DNA from: Verticillium longisporum
Taxonomy: Eukaryota; Ascomycota; Sordariomycetes; Glomerellales; Plectosphaerellaceae
Length of the DNA stretch: 64,000 nt
Reading direction: 5' to 3'
Assembly: GCA_019188255.1 (NCBI GenBank)
Contig: JAETXT010000005.1
Coordinates: forward strand, 2,790,001-2,854,000
The notes below the pieces were generated by a model that saw nothing but the letters and a program-made list of their open reading frames with translations, was not told where the DNA came from and made no database searches. Positions within the stretch are counted from its first letter, which is position 1; each line of letters opens with the position of its first letter. The position numbers were made by a program, and so were the translations under genes. Below are positions 34,766 to 45,634 of this stretch, piece after piece.

Positions 34766-35191
34766 TCAGTTGCCGCAGCGCCGCACGAACGGAAGTCTGG
34801 ACTCGGAAAAGGAGGTAAAGGCCCGCTTCCGCATTCCATCAATCACGTACTTGCACCATGGACACCACACCCTCTTCTTGGTCTTCTCTTGCTGTCTCTG
34901 ATTCGCAGCTCCCTGGCGGCTAGTAGGACGGTCTGCATTTAAGGGTCGTCCCGGTGCCGATTGATGCTCGTCAGTGGGTACGCGGGAGTTGACGCTTTCG
35001 GACGGGATATGGATGACGTTTATGAGCACGGGGTTCTCGTTAAAGTTGACGTTGAAATCCTTGAGCTCGTTGTGGGTGCTGTTATCGGGGACGTTGTTCA
35101 TGGTTCGGCAATTGTCAGCCACATTGTTTGCATAGGTTGAGCTGACACCTGCGGCGGCGAGCAGCTGCCTGATGTCCGGTTCGGTGCTCAT
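34766..35191 (-). CDS. Doubtful small hypothetical protein with a CPWC motif
   Basis: Single open frame of 141 residues starting MSTEPDIRQLLAAAGVSSTY. It has an Asn-rich middle (FNVNFNENPVLINVIHIP), a basic stretch QRQQEKTKKR and a lone CPWCKYVI motif near the end. I recognise no family. Third positions are moderately C/G-biased and the frame is longer than most random frames nearby, but there is no other support. The frame continues upstream to 35293. It could be a real orphan gene, a fragment, or chance. Confidence 0.25.
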   Translation of the reverse strand: MSTEPDIRQLLAAAGVSSTYANNVADNCRTMNNVPDNSTHNELKDFNVNFNENPVLINVIHIPSESVNSRVPTDEHQSAPGRPLNADRPTSRQGAANQRQQEKTKKRVWCPWCKYVIDGMRKRAFTSFSESRLPFVRRCGN

Positions 35192-36677
35192 TACAGCGTG
35201 CGCAGAGCCCACGGAGAAATCGGGGGGGGCAAAGAAGACACGACCTTGGCTCTGGGGGATAACGATGCTGGCAGGCAGAGGGACAGTGTACAACGTCAGG
35301 CGACAGTCCTCAAGTCGTGCAGGGCGACATCATCACACTGAATCAGACGCACACGCACCAGTCAAAATCGAAATTCAAACACCATCTCCCTCAGGTGATT
35401 GAGCCCTCTTGTTGGGCCAGGTTTCGAATCAGAGCTCGCGATTCGGCGAGGGGCCGCATATTGGAGGCTATGCCAAGTCCACCAGAACGATTTATGTGTG
35501 GGTGGGTGGTGCGGGCGGGCATTGCAGCCCGACGACCGCAGGATTCGATCGGCCGATTGAACTTGCGTTGGCGCCAACAGCGTAAGGTAGGGAGAGGAAA
35601 GAAGCAAATCGGCACATCGGGTAGGTAGTTCTGGCAGGCAGGCGGCCAAGACATGCCTGCAAAGGACAAGTCGAACTGCCGTAGATGCCGACGTTGAGGA
35701 TACTGCCCCCTCCGAGTCGTCTCACCTTGAATACCTGCCCGAGTTTTCATCTTACTACCTCTTCTCACAGGGTCATTGTTGATCTTCAGAAGACGTTTGA
35801 CTTAAGAGCAAGCCTTTTGTGTTGTTCTCGTGCCGAACTTCTTTTCTGGAGCCCGACCGTCTCGTACAAATCATCCTATACATGCCAACTATCACCAGAG
35901 CGGATTTCGGCATGTCCGTTCCCACTCCCACCCTCCCGTGATATTCTGGACCACGAGAGACTTTTCATCGCTGTGGCATTGAGAATACAACACCGGTGAT
36001 ATGTAAGTACCCAACAGTTGGTTCGCACTGATCTTATTTTAGCCTTCTTGCGGTGAGAAACAACTCCTGCTTGACCACACCATCAACGGGACACTTCACC
36101 CAACGTCGCGATGACGCCTCGCAACCTTTACCAACGCCTAGGATTCTGATTCGTCATTCTCGACCTATGATCGCCAGTAAGCCTTGCGCGCCCCAGCTCG
36201 GCGTTTCTGCCTTATCCATCCATATGAACGGGTTCGTTGTGAGACTGTCACCCACAACGCTGGACTGAAATGGTTAGCGCCCTTGCTGCTTTTGTTCAGG
36301 CTCGACCAGTGCAAGCAAGCACAGCCACAGCTCAGTAGAAGCGTACTGGAAGGGCGACCATGCATGTTCTGCAGACCATGTGTGATGGAAACGGTTCTGC
36401 CAAAACGGAGCCTTGGTGCCAACCAGGCTGGCTATACCATACTCCGTCTCCAAGTGTCGCTGCCATGGTTGAATGCGCTGAAAGTGAGGTGGTTGCCGAG
36501 ACCTATATTGTATACGACGGAGCTATTACGGAGGTCTCGTGACTTTGTTGACGACGCTGTGCCCTGACATCACCATACGTCTCGTGACTCATACATCAGA
36601 TTTAACATAACATAGGGCAGTGACATGTCTAGAACGCAGCGAAGAAATAACTCTATTCAAACTATACGAGCAGTTCG
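35192..36677. other. Intergenic, no supported gene
   Basis: About 1.5 kb before the 3' end of GMP synthase. Several short frames are open on both strands, none recognisable. No repeats of note. Confidence 0.4.
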
Positions 36678-39394
36678 TCACTCCAGTTCGATCGTGCCTG
36701 CGGTGGTCAGTATTGCATGCGTGCAAGGACATGTGGGAAGAAAAGAGGGAGCCCGTCTTACCGGGAGGCTTCGAGGTCGTATCGTAAACAACCCTTGCAA
36801 TACCGTCGACTTCGTTGATAATCCGCCTGCTGACGGCCTTGAGGAAGCTCCACGAGAATTCGTACGGCTCAGCGCTCATCATGTCCAAGCTGGTCACAGC
36901 TCTCAGCACGCAGATGTACCCGTACACCCTGGAATCTCCCTGCACGCCCACGGCTACGGCACAAGCCCCGGTTAGCAAATGTTCCATGTACAGATGTGCT
37001 TGATATGGCAGCATTGTTCGAGTAAAAGGGCAAGATAAAATACACACCCTTGTTCGAATCAAGCGCAGCGTAGGCTTGGGTGATCTGTCATATATTAGCG
37101 TCTCACCTTGAGAACGGCGGAGCGTTGTTACGAACCTCGTTGTAGATGCCGGCCTCTTTGATCATTGTCATGAAGATGAAATCGGCCTTCCTCGTGATCT
37201 CAACCTTTTCGGCTGTAATGTCTCCTATGATGCGCACTCCGAGTCCAGGTCCGGGGAACGGATGCCTCATGATGAGATCCTCGTGGATTCCCAGCTGGCG
37301 ACCAAAGCTTCTCACCTCGTCCTTGAACCTTTGTAACAAAATGTTAGCAACCGCGATAAGAGGCATCGGCCATGGACTTACAGCTCTCGGAGGGGCTCCA
37401 GCAGCTTGAGCTGCGCGTCCTGTTGTTCGCGTTAGCCTCCATCTCCACGAGCCTCGCATCGTGCGACCTACGCCGTTTTGCATCCGTGCGGGGAGTCCGC
37501 CGGCGTTGTGGTGAGCTAACAGAGTGTTAGTAATGGTTCTAGGGCCCCTTCAGCCCTGTTGAGTAGCTTCAGGAACATGGTGCGTATGAGTTTGTGGAGA
37601 TGGGTATTTGTCGAAAGCTCTTGGCTAAAGGAATTTGAAAGGAGTGTTTAGACGTACATTTGATTGTAGCTGACGGGCCCTTGAAGCTGAGACTCTCGAT
37701 GAGATCGGCTGCACGAAGTTTAGCTGCTCTAGCCTTATGAACGAGTGAATGGATATCATAACTGACCGTATAGGGTACCTTGGAGGAACCATTCAACCTT
37801 GCCAGCAAGAGCCGTGTGCTCTGCTTCCTTTTCAATACTAAGGGCGTGACATCTTAGCTCTCCATAGTTCTGTGGCCGAGTTTTATGAAATGCTAGCTTA
37901 CCGGAGTGCCTCAATCTCGAAGAGGTCGATGACTGTCCGAGTCAGTATAAAAGGCCAGTAGGCTTCCTACAAGATAACCTACAAGTCCCGCCGATAATCT
38001 TGCGCTTGGCCTCCGGTTCGAGAACCCCAGCAAGACGGCTAAGGAAGAGCTCGGACCCATCCACAATCGTGAGGTTGATGCCGAGATGCTCCGCCAAAGA
38101 TTCTTTGACTTGCGGGCATTCGTTCAGACGCATCAGACCTGTAGAGAGAGAATTAGAGAATAATTCTATGCCTGTTGGTTATGTTGCCTACCGGTGTCCA
38201 CAAGAATAGCGTGGAATCGGTCGCCAATGGCTTCTTTCATCAGTTTAGCAGCCACGGTACTGTCGACACCGCCGGAGACAGCCCCAATCTACAGGCTAGT
38301 AAGCAAGTTGACTCATAGGCTGGACGAGGGTCAAACACATACAACTTGGGCGGTATCTCCGACAAGCTTCCGAATCCGGATAATCTCCTTCTCGGTAAAG
38401 TTTTCCATCTCCCAGTCTGCGCGTGCGCCACAGACCTTAAGGGCGAAATTGCTAAGAATTTCGGTCCCTCGCGCCGTGTGAGAGATCTCGGGATGGAGCT
38501 GGATTCCTGTCGCCGATTCTTGTTAGCTACTTCTTTAGCGGGTTAGCAGCCTGGAAGGACAAACCAAAGATTGGCTTCGACTGATGGGCGATGCCAGCGA
38601 ACTCAGCGCCCTTCGTGCTAGCGATAGTCACGAAGCCCTCAGGAAGACGGACCAGCTTATCGAAGTGGCTCATGAAGACTAACGAGTAGTAAAGGTCAGC
38701 TAGAGACAATACCAGGATAGAGTCATTTTCGAATAGGGGTAGACATACCATGCAGCGAATCACCAAGGCCGTCGAACAGTCGGTCGGCATGATCATTGCC
38801 CTTGTGGATGGTAAGATCCGTCTCGCCGTACTCTCGTGTAGAACCGCGAGCGACATTTTGTGCGTCGATACGCCAGGCGAGTTCCTGACAGCCGTAGCAG
38901 ATACCCCTTACCGTATTAGCGGACCATGTATCCGTGGCAGGGCTTAGGTAGCAGCAACTCACAGGATAGGGACTCCGAGATCGAAGACGGCAGGATCGAC
39001 ATCTGGTGTCTATTAGACAATTGGCTGGATATCAAGGGTGCGAATGACTCACGGGGAGCTCCTTCATCGTAAACAGAGGATGGACCTGATCGGTGTTAGA
39101 AGGCTGTGCTTGCATCGTGGCTAGGTTCAAAAAAAAAAAGTAACCTACCTCCACTGAGAATGATTCCAGCAGGCTTCCAGGTGAGATCTGCAAGCTTGGT
39201 GGTGCAGCTGAGCATTTCAGCATATACTTTAAGCGACCTCAGACGACGCAGGATGAGATGACTGGTCTGAGAGCCGAAATCGAGCACCAAGATGGTCTAG
39301 ATATTGTACGTCAGTGACGACTGAATAGTACTGGCTTCAGGATACATACGTCAAAGGTGTTATGCGGCGCAGCCGCTTCGATGTTGTCGCCCAT
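36678..39394 (-). CDS. GUA1: GMP synthase (glutamine-hydrolysing), intron-rich
   Basis: Converts XMP to GMP using glutamine and ATP, in the cytosol. Eighteen exons on the minus strand: 39394-39350, 39296-39149, 39085-39053, 39002-38963, 38906-38749, 38678-38565, 38506-38343, 38288-38192, 38138-37983, 37932-37902, 37837-37767, 37708-37658, 37515-37472, 37419-37382, 37328-37136, 37084-37048, 36953-36762, 36697-36678. They sum to 543 residues with every phase closing. The class I amidotransferase half has [14 protein letters not shown], nucleophile motif GICYGCQE and LHPEISH. The ATP-pyrophosphatase half has SGGVDST (about residue 239) and [15 protein letters not shown]; the end is [14 protein letters not shown]. 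Start [15 protein letters not shown]. Seventeen introns of about 45-95 bp in a 1.6-kb coding region far exceed the other genes here. No frame break, unlike several neighbours. Confidence 0.95.
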
Positions 39395-39878
39395 TGTGAA
39401 AGAGTTATTTCATCAATTGGTAGAAAGGTGACCTGGAATTATGCGGGCAAGCTGGGCATGGGTTGACTAACCAGGGAAAGACGGCCAGACGATGAGATTT
39501 TTTTTGTGCTCAGCCTTATCCCAGGTCTCAACCTTTGACGTGGTGCACATCCCCACAACAGACCCACCAAGAGGATCCACACAAACCACCCAACACCACA
39601 CGAACTCTCGCCACCACTTTGTGCCAGCTACGTTCATCTGGTAGCGACACTTACACTCCATCTTCAAGAATAACGATTGCGCGGGCCTCCGTCGCTTTTC
39701 GCCCTCACTTCTTTCTTTTCACCCCTTCTATTTGTTTTCCACTGCTTCTCACCTGACGCCGATTCGCCAACCCTGACGCATGCCAACGTTCCACCCCCGA
39801 GAGACCCTACCAGCGAGAGCCGCTACTGATTAGACCAACCTTCTAGCCGGCCGGAATGGGCGCCTAAGGGTCATTCCT
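39395..39878. other. GUA1 upstream region
   Basis: Promoter region of GMP synthase on the minus strand, ending at the minisatellite. It contains CT-rich sequence at 39700-39760. No gene seen. Confidence 0.5.
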
Positions 39879-40112
39879 ACCCCTCTAGAGGTTATTACCC
39901 CTCTAGAGGTTATTACCCCTCTAGAGGTTATTACCCCTCTAGAGGTTATTACCCCTCTAGAGGTTATTACCCCTCTAGAGGTTATTACCCCTCTAGAGGT
40001 TATTACCCCTCTAGAGGTTATTACCCCTCTAGAGGTTATTACCCCTCTAGAGGTTATTACCCCTCTAGAGGTTATTACCCCTCTAGAGGTTATTACCCCT
40101 CTAGAGGCTATT
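39879..40112. repeat. 18-bp minisatellite, 13 copies, palindromic core
   Basis: Thirteen head-to-tail copies of ACCCCTCTAGAGGTTATT, identical except the last (GGCTATT). Each unit contains the 10-bp palindrome CCTCTAGAGG. The unit length is a multiple of three, so an SRGVIT peptide repeat is open on the minus strand, but no coding evidence exists. It marks the border between conserved genes and the accessory region. Confidence 0.97.
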
Positions 40113-41204
40113 TGCTCATTCGTGGGGGGCGAGACGGACACTGAACGCCGCAGTCATGCCATCACTAGCTACACGTGAAGGCGCGCGCGTCTCGGAATAG
40201 GATCAATGGCGGGTGCACTTAGCAAATAACCTGTTACGATTGGAATCATAGGCTTTTCGTGAGCTGACCAAATGCCAAAAAAACTTCCCGACATCACACA
40301 TCAACGAGAACCAGGATAGTGCGATGACAGGCCCAGCAACCAGACCACCTGCCTCTTATGCAACAGATAGCACAGGAAATACACCTCTTCGATTCCTAGC
40401 TCTCCAACGACCAACCCGGAGATCGAGAAACACCTCAGTATCCGGAATAATCGGCCAGCGTATCTTCGGTCTCCCCTCATTAGCAGCCAAGAGCCCGATG
40501 GCTGACCTACCATGCATTCACGATGATTCTGGGCGACTGCCTCTATACTACCGGGGAAGCTGTCTCTCGACACCTAGTGCATACGCCACTACGTTGAAGC
40601 AAGCAGGCCGTCCCAGACGTTTGGGTTTCCGAACGACGGCCGACGAGGCCCTTGACGGTGATATTTGGGCCTCTGTGGCTATGCTGGCTGGCTAAGCCAC
40701 CAAACCAGTCTCAGGGCCATTTACTCCTGGCTCGGGCTAAAAGCAGCGAGGCTTCGGGACGCATCCAGTTCCAATGGGAGGCACGTTAATAATAACTCAG
40801 AGGTTCTCGGTGACCCATTGGGAGTAGAAACACAGGGCCAGCCTGATTCTTCTGCATGCTGGCCAGGCACTGAAAGTCAAGGCCTCACCTCCTTTGCCCA
40901 ACCATCTCTGACCACATCCAATATCTTTGATCACGAAGACTGGCACACTTCGAGCCTTCCACTCTACTAAACAGCCCCCAACTGACACGTGGCGCCTCGT
41001 CGCAACCACTACATTGTTCAGCTTGCATGGAGTGTGCACCAGAGGTTGTAAGATCTGACCAAAGAGTACCTGTCTCTAACAGGAGGATCTTGAAGCTATT
41101 GTCGGTACTCTCACCGCCAGACCGTAGCAGTATCTTCACGGCCCCCGAAAGAGGCCCAACTGACGGACTGGTTGCCTCGTGGAGGCATCCATCTCGCTGG
41201 GAAC
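40113..41204. other. Intergenic, no supported gene
   Basis: About 1.1 kb after the minisatellite. A 123-codon frame at 40324-40695 (+) overlaps a 90-codon frame on the other strand; neither is recognisable. It may include remnants of older genes, but I cannot identify any. Confidence 0.4.
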
Positions 41205-42364
41205 ATGGCAGAAATCCTTGGAGTCGTTGCGGCCGCGGCTCAACTGGCCAGCGCCTGTCTGGGTCTTCTAGAGCTCACGGAAAAGATAAAAAGCAGCAGT
41301 TCTACGCTCTTGAGATATCAGAATCAATTTCAAGAGCTACACGCACTTTCACTCTCCATCTCTCAGAATCCTCTTCTTCAGACAGAGGAAGTCTTTTCAC
41401 ATACTCAATCTTTGTTGATCTTCCTCCAACACATCCCTCTCGAACCTCTTCTTCAAAAGGGCTTGCTGTCGAGAACGTGGGGCTTCATCAGGAAAGACCA
41501 GTATCTCTCCGAAACCTCCAACTGCCTTGAACAACGCAAATCTTCTCTGTCTCTGATCATCAGTGACATACAAGCAAGAGCCATCTACGACATTCGTGCC
41601 GACATTAGAGTCTTATCGCGTTGCACCACCGATTTGACTCTCTACCAAGACCCATCCGATAAGCCTTCAATATCCGACTGTGCCTACACGACGACATCAA
41701 GTCCTTCACAAGCATGCCGGGCCGATCTTGCAAGAAGTCTTCCCGCGAGAACAAATCCCGCTCATCAACCATGTCCAGCTCTCAACAGCAAGAACCGGGG
41801 CAAGGATCTCAAGGCTCTCCTTCAGCTCCGACCCTTTCACCAACAGCCTCTCTTGGAGCAACTGCGGAGCAAACTCGCGGCAATGACTTGGGATCCATCG
41901 ACACTCCCGGCAGCACTGCTCGTTGGACAATGTTTCTGGAAGAACGGATGAGGTCTGCAGGCAACTTGAACGCGTATTCTGGAAACACGGTCACCAACGC
42001 AAATATGTGGAACGGTCATTGTCGGGACTCCAAGGGCTGGGTGCCAGGAGGCAATAATATGTGGTTGAACAACACCGCGATTAACTGTCGCAAGATGGTC
42101 AACTATTGTGATACCCCCAACCAGGACGTCAATAGCCCAGTTGGCCACGGTCACGCAGCGGCTGCCGGAAACAGCAATGCTGCAACTGGGTACTTCAATT
42201 TGTACGCGAACAACCGTCTTGAAGGCAGGACCGTTAAGGGTGGTGATGAGGACGCTCCGGATAGCTGGATGATGAACGGTTACGTTGAGGACACCTCGCC
42301 CAAGGATAGCCATGGTAAGGCCAACCAGAATGCGACCCAGCCTGAGAAGGATGAGGACAAGTGA
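41205..42364 (+). CDS. SesA-like N-terminal-domain protein with Asn/Gly-rich tail
   Basis: The start MAEILGVVAAAAQLASACLG followed by LLELTEKIKSSSSTLLRYQNQFQELHAL-type helices (quoted in parts) resembles the fungal SesA/STAND N-terminal domain, a helical module of NLRs and death effectors. I model two exons, 41205-41595 and 41664-42364 (68-bp intron, GTGCCG...TAAG), giving 363 residues. The donor is weak, and a second option is 41610-41701 as the intron. No NTPase domain follows. The second half is Ser/Gln-rich, then Asn/Gly-rich with spaced units (NAYSGNTVTNANMWNG, GGNNMWLNNTAINC, ATGYFNLYANNRLEG), which has prion-like composition. It ends in a charged tail. Function is inferred at most as an incompatibility or cell-death-related protein. 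It is the first gene of the accessory island. Confidence 0.55.
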
Positions 42365-44113
42365 ACCAGCGGCGTGGAGGATTCCAACAGAGGAGTCAAT
42401 TGGCGGTATTTCTTTGCGCGCTTCTCTTTCAGTCCGTCTCTTGAGTCATTCTTTCTAGTCGTTCGTTTCTCTCCTGCCTGAAGAATGTGATATTTCCTTA
42501 AATCCTTGGCAGAAAATAAAAGTTCTGATTCTTTTCTGCACGTGTTGAGAGAGCTTCACTGCTTACGTCAACCCTTATCCATAACTTTAGCTGTGTCTAA
42601 GAGCTCTGAATCGTAGGTTCGGTGATGTAAGTCTTGTGATGATTGATGTATACTAGTATCCAATTCTCTAAGTACTCCCAGCGCTCAGTGAATTACACAT
42701 TCACTGATCCCTCGATCACGTGGCCGGTGAAGCCGGTGCCCGTGATCACCGTCACAGGCAATCCCTAATTTAGCTCAACAGTCTGAGAACACTATGGTCC
42801 TGTTGAGGGTGAGTTGAATAGATCGATGTTCAATTCGTCAATCTTCCTTATCTGTGATCTTCCTCAGTTGTGGTGATAGAACTCACGGAGAGTCAACTGG
42901 GCTCTCGATTGACAGGTGACGAACGTGTGGGCCGGACTTATCCCATCGTAGTCTGCTCTGATACTCGCCGAGCTGGGCTTTTCGTCATCGGAAGATCCCT
43001 GGTGTGACGATATTGCGAAAACAAGGGCAAAACGGAAAAGAAAGTAATAAATTCAATTGTCGCAAAGATAGTACGCCTGATCTGAAACGCTATACCGGAC
43101 TTCGATGATGTCCCGTCTTGCGGTGGAGACGGACTTCCCGGTTGCCCGCACAGATTTGGGCCAGGCACGTCTCGGATTGGGCCCAACGTGCAAAGGCCAT
43201 AACAACCTTTCCTTTATCGGCCGGCAGGCAGATGATTTTGTCCGGCTGGTGGCCCTTCCTGGTCATGTCACCATTTCTGACTATGAGTTTGATGGTGTTA
43301 CGGGTTAGACCCGTTGACGTTGTATAGGCCTATGGCCTATACCTCTATGAATGCAGCCCAGTTGAATCAACGACGTTGATTCAATACGTATCCTTTTAGC
43401 TCAATTGGATAGCTGCCAACAAGGCACTTACGACCGTGTGAGGGCTGCCACTAAGCCCCTTTGGGGCCAACCGTAACAGATGGCAGTACCTCTTGGTCCG
43501 CCGGCTGCAACGGCAAGCACTGCTGTGGTTGGTTTCTTACCGTTGAAAACAACTTTTACAACATGGCTGGCAATTGAATCCATGACTTCTGTGGTCGCGC
43601 GCCTCACATTGGTATTGGAGGCAGCTCTCAGAACGTTTCCCACGCTATAAACAACTACTTCCAGGCGAGTTCGGGTCCAGGGCCAACATTTATCAATTTT
43701 ACTGGCTTACACATGTGAACATTCCCGGCCATGCTTTGATGTCATCGACAAAGTCTGGCTCCTTGTCGAGGGGTGACTAAAGGTAGTTTGGCCAGCGTCG
43801 CTACGCCTCTCACGCCTGGTAGCTACACGGAGGGTACTCAGATCTACTACATCCAGGCTGTCCAAAATGCGTCCAATGCACAAGGCCCTCTCGGATTCAT
43901 TTGCGAGTGGAACCGAAGCGGCAGAAACACCGGCTCTGTTGAGGCGATCACGAGCTCCGCAGCCCTCAGCAGGCTCGGCCAGTACAGTAGAACCATCGAG
44001 TGGAATCATTGGGCCGTTGGTGATGTGCCAAACAAGAGTCAAGTAACGCTACATAGCTCAGAGCACAGAGAGTCCTCGTCACATGTTGTTCCCAGCAAGT
44101 TGATAGATACCCA
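42365..44113. other. Intergenic region with palindromes
   Basis: No supported gene in 1.7 kb. It contains an inverted repeat TCAGTGAA/TTCACTGA (42685-42707) and the two perfect palindromes at 43322-43384. A minus-strand frame at 43428-43643 (71 codons) is not recognisable. A tRNA-like D-arm at 43399-43415 lacks the rest of a tRNA. Confidence 0.45.
43322..43384. repeat. Two perfect inverted repeats
   Basis: GTATAGGCC-TAT-GGCCTATAC at 43322-43342 (9-bp arms) and TTGAATCAACG-A-CGTTGATTCAA at 43362-43384 (11-bp arms, one-base loop), 19 bases apart. Both are perfect. They could be hairpins, binding sites or ends of a lost small element; no target duplication was found. Confidence 0.9.
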
Positions 44114-44893
44114 TGCTTGCCAAGGGTTGATAGCCCTACCAGAGTTCTGGAAGGTACCAGTGATGTTCCGAGTGGCAGAATCAATAGTATTGACCATTCC
44201 AGCCATACTAGTTTCAACAGAAATAGCGCCCAAGTCCTTGAGCTCGAAGCCGGTTCCAGCGATGGTTCCGACCAGCAGATCGGTCTCCACGAGTCCAGGG
44301 TGTACGAAGTAGCTGGTAAACTAGGGCTCCTTGAAAGTGAAGGCGTCAGATAAACCAGTTGAGAGCCGTCTTGCTGGCGCCGTAGGGGCTGGTATTGTTG
44401 GGGAACTTGAGGGCAACGAGGGCGTCGACGGTAGCGATGGATCCGATAAGGGTAGAGATGGCAATAAATATTGGGTTTCCGGTCCTACTAGACTGGAGAA
44501 GATCTGCAGTGGCCTGGAAAAGAAGAACGGGGCAATGTGGTTGACACTGATATGTTCGAGGATGTTGGCAGCGGTACTCTCTCTGATAGACGTTCCGTTG
44601 AGGTTGATGCCGGCATTGGCGATGATGATGTCCAGAGCTTCGATGCTGTGCTTCTTCTTGGGGCCGTGCAATGGCATCGAGAGCATCGCTCAAAGCAACT
44701 GAGTCAAGCTTGACTGTGATCAGCTTGGAGCCAGCGCCCTTGGGTAGACTGGCCAAGGCTTGGAGGACTCGCTTTAGGGGTTACGAACAGCCGCGATGAC
44801 AGTAGTGGATAATCTGGACAGGAACGTCCGGGTGAAGCCCTTTCCAACGCCTTGGTTGGTACTGGTAATGAGGATAGTAGTCTGGCTGCTCAT
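44114..44893 (-). pseudogene. Broken short-chain dehydrogenase, norsolorinic-acid-ketoreductase-like
   Basis: Reads as an SDR of the Nor-1/AflD-like type from ATG 44893: MSSQTTILITSTNQGVGKGF (cofactor motif T-x3-G-x-G), then AVRNP and an in-frame TAA, ALASLPKGAGSKLITV in a new frame, ALDIIIANAG in a third, FQATADLLQSSRTGNP, the active-site SPYGASK, a further TGA/TAG region, then SYFVHPGLVETDLLVGTIAG. At least four frame changes and two or three stops separate these blocks, so no full-length product is possible. The intact parent would be an NADPH-dependent ketoreductase as found in polyketide clusters; this copy is inactive as read. Single indels could be sequence errors, but the extra stops argue for true decay. 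Low GC compared with the core genes. Confidence 0.72.
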
Positions 44894-45634
44894 TTTTCTT
44901 CGATTTTGCACTTGTGTAGTCCAACAGCTAAAGGGCCATGAGGAAAGCGTCAATGATAGGGGGGTATGAGGAGGAGAAAGCTTCACGTCCAATGAGTGTT
45001 TTCAGGTTCTGATTTCTCGGTGTCCGGATCCGTGTTGCTCACCGATTCGCTTAATTCGAGTTCCCCGACTCATGTGTGATTGATCACGGCGTGCTAGCAC
45101 ACGTCAAGGCCGTTCTGCAACACGAGGTAAACCCTTCGTTTGCCAATATCCGAGCACATAAGGCGGCAAACAACAGGCCACGCGGCTCCACGCGCTCTCC
45201 TGCGCACGTGTACACTCCTACGTCTCATCGAATCGACCCTTAACGAAAGTATCTGTATCAAAGTATAGGGGATATTCTCCCGGCAGCCGCGGATTCAACT
45301 ATGTAAGAGAAAAACGCCGTCTTGGATATATTATCAGGACCCGCGTAGGAAGGGGGGTTGCCGAGGTAGCCATAATAATACTACCCTCTCGGCTCGGTTA
45401 AAGAATTCATAATCCTGCCACTTAGACCGTGGTCTTGGAGTAAGCCACTGATATCTGAACCGACTCTTGGCAAAACCCACACTTACCAGGGATACTACAA
45501 AGAGCCGAGAAGTTATATGTAGCATTACTTACAACGGGCAATCACTTATAATTTACAAAAAGTCATTTACTCATGCAAAGGTATCGGCGCACTCACGCTA
45601 CCAGCGCATTACCAATCGTAAACAAGCTGTCAAG
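44894..45634. other. Intergenic, no supported gene
   Basis: About 0.74 kb between two pseudogenes, AT-richer from 45230 to 45560. Nothing recognised. Confidence 0.45.

Noticed and set aside
39879..40112. CRISPR-like array
   Set aside because: Units are contiguous with no spacers, and the genome is eukaryotic; it is a minisatellite.
39830..40141. Minus-strand protein with SRGVIT repeats
   Set aside because: The frame is open only because the 18-bp unit has no stop; flanks are not coding and no splice or homology supports it.
43390..43470. tRNA gene
   Set aside because: TAGCTCAATTGGATAGC looks like a D-arm, but no matching acceptor stem, anticodon arm or GTTCGA T-loop follows.
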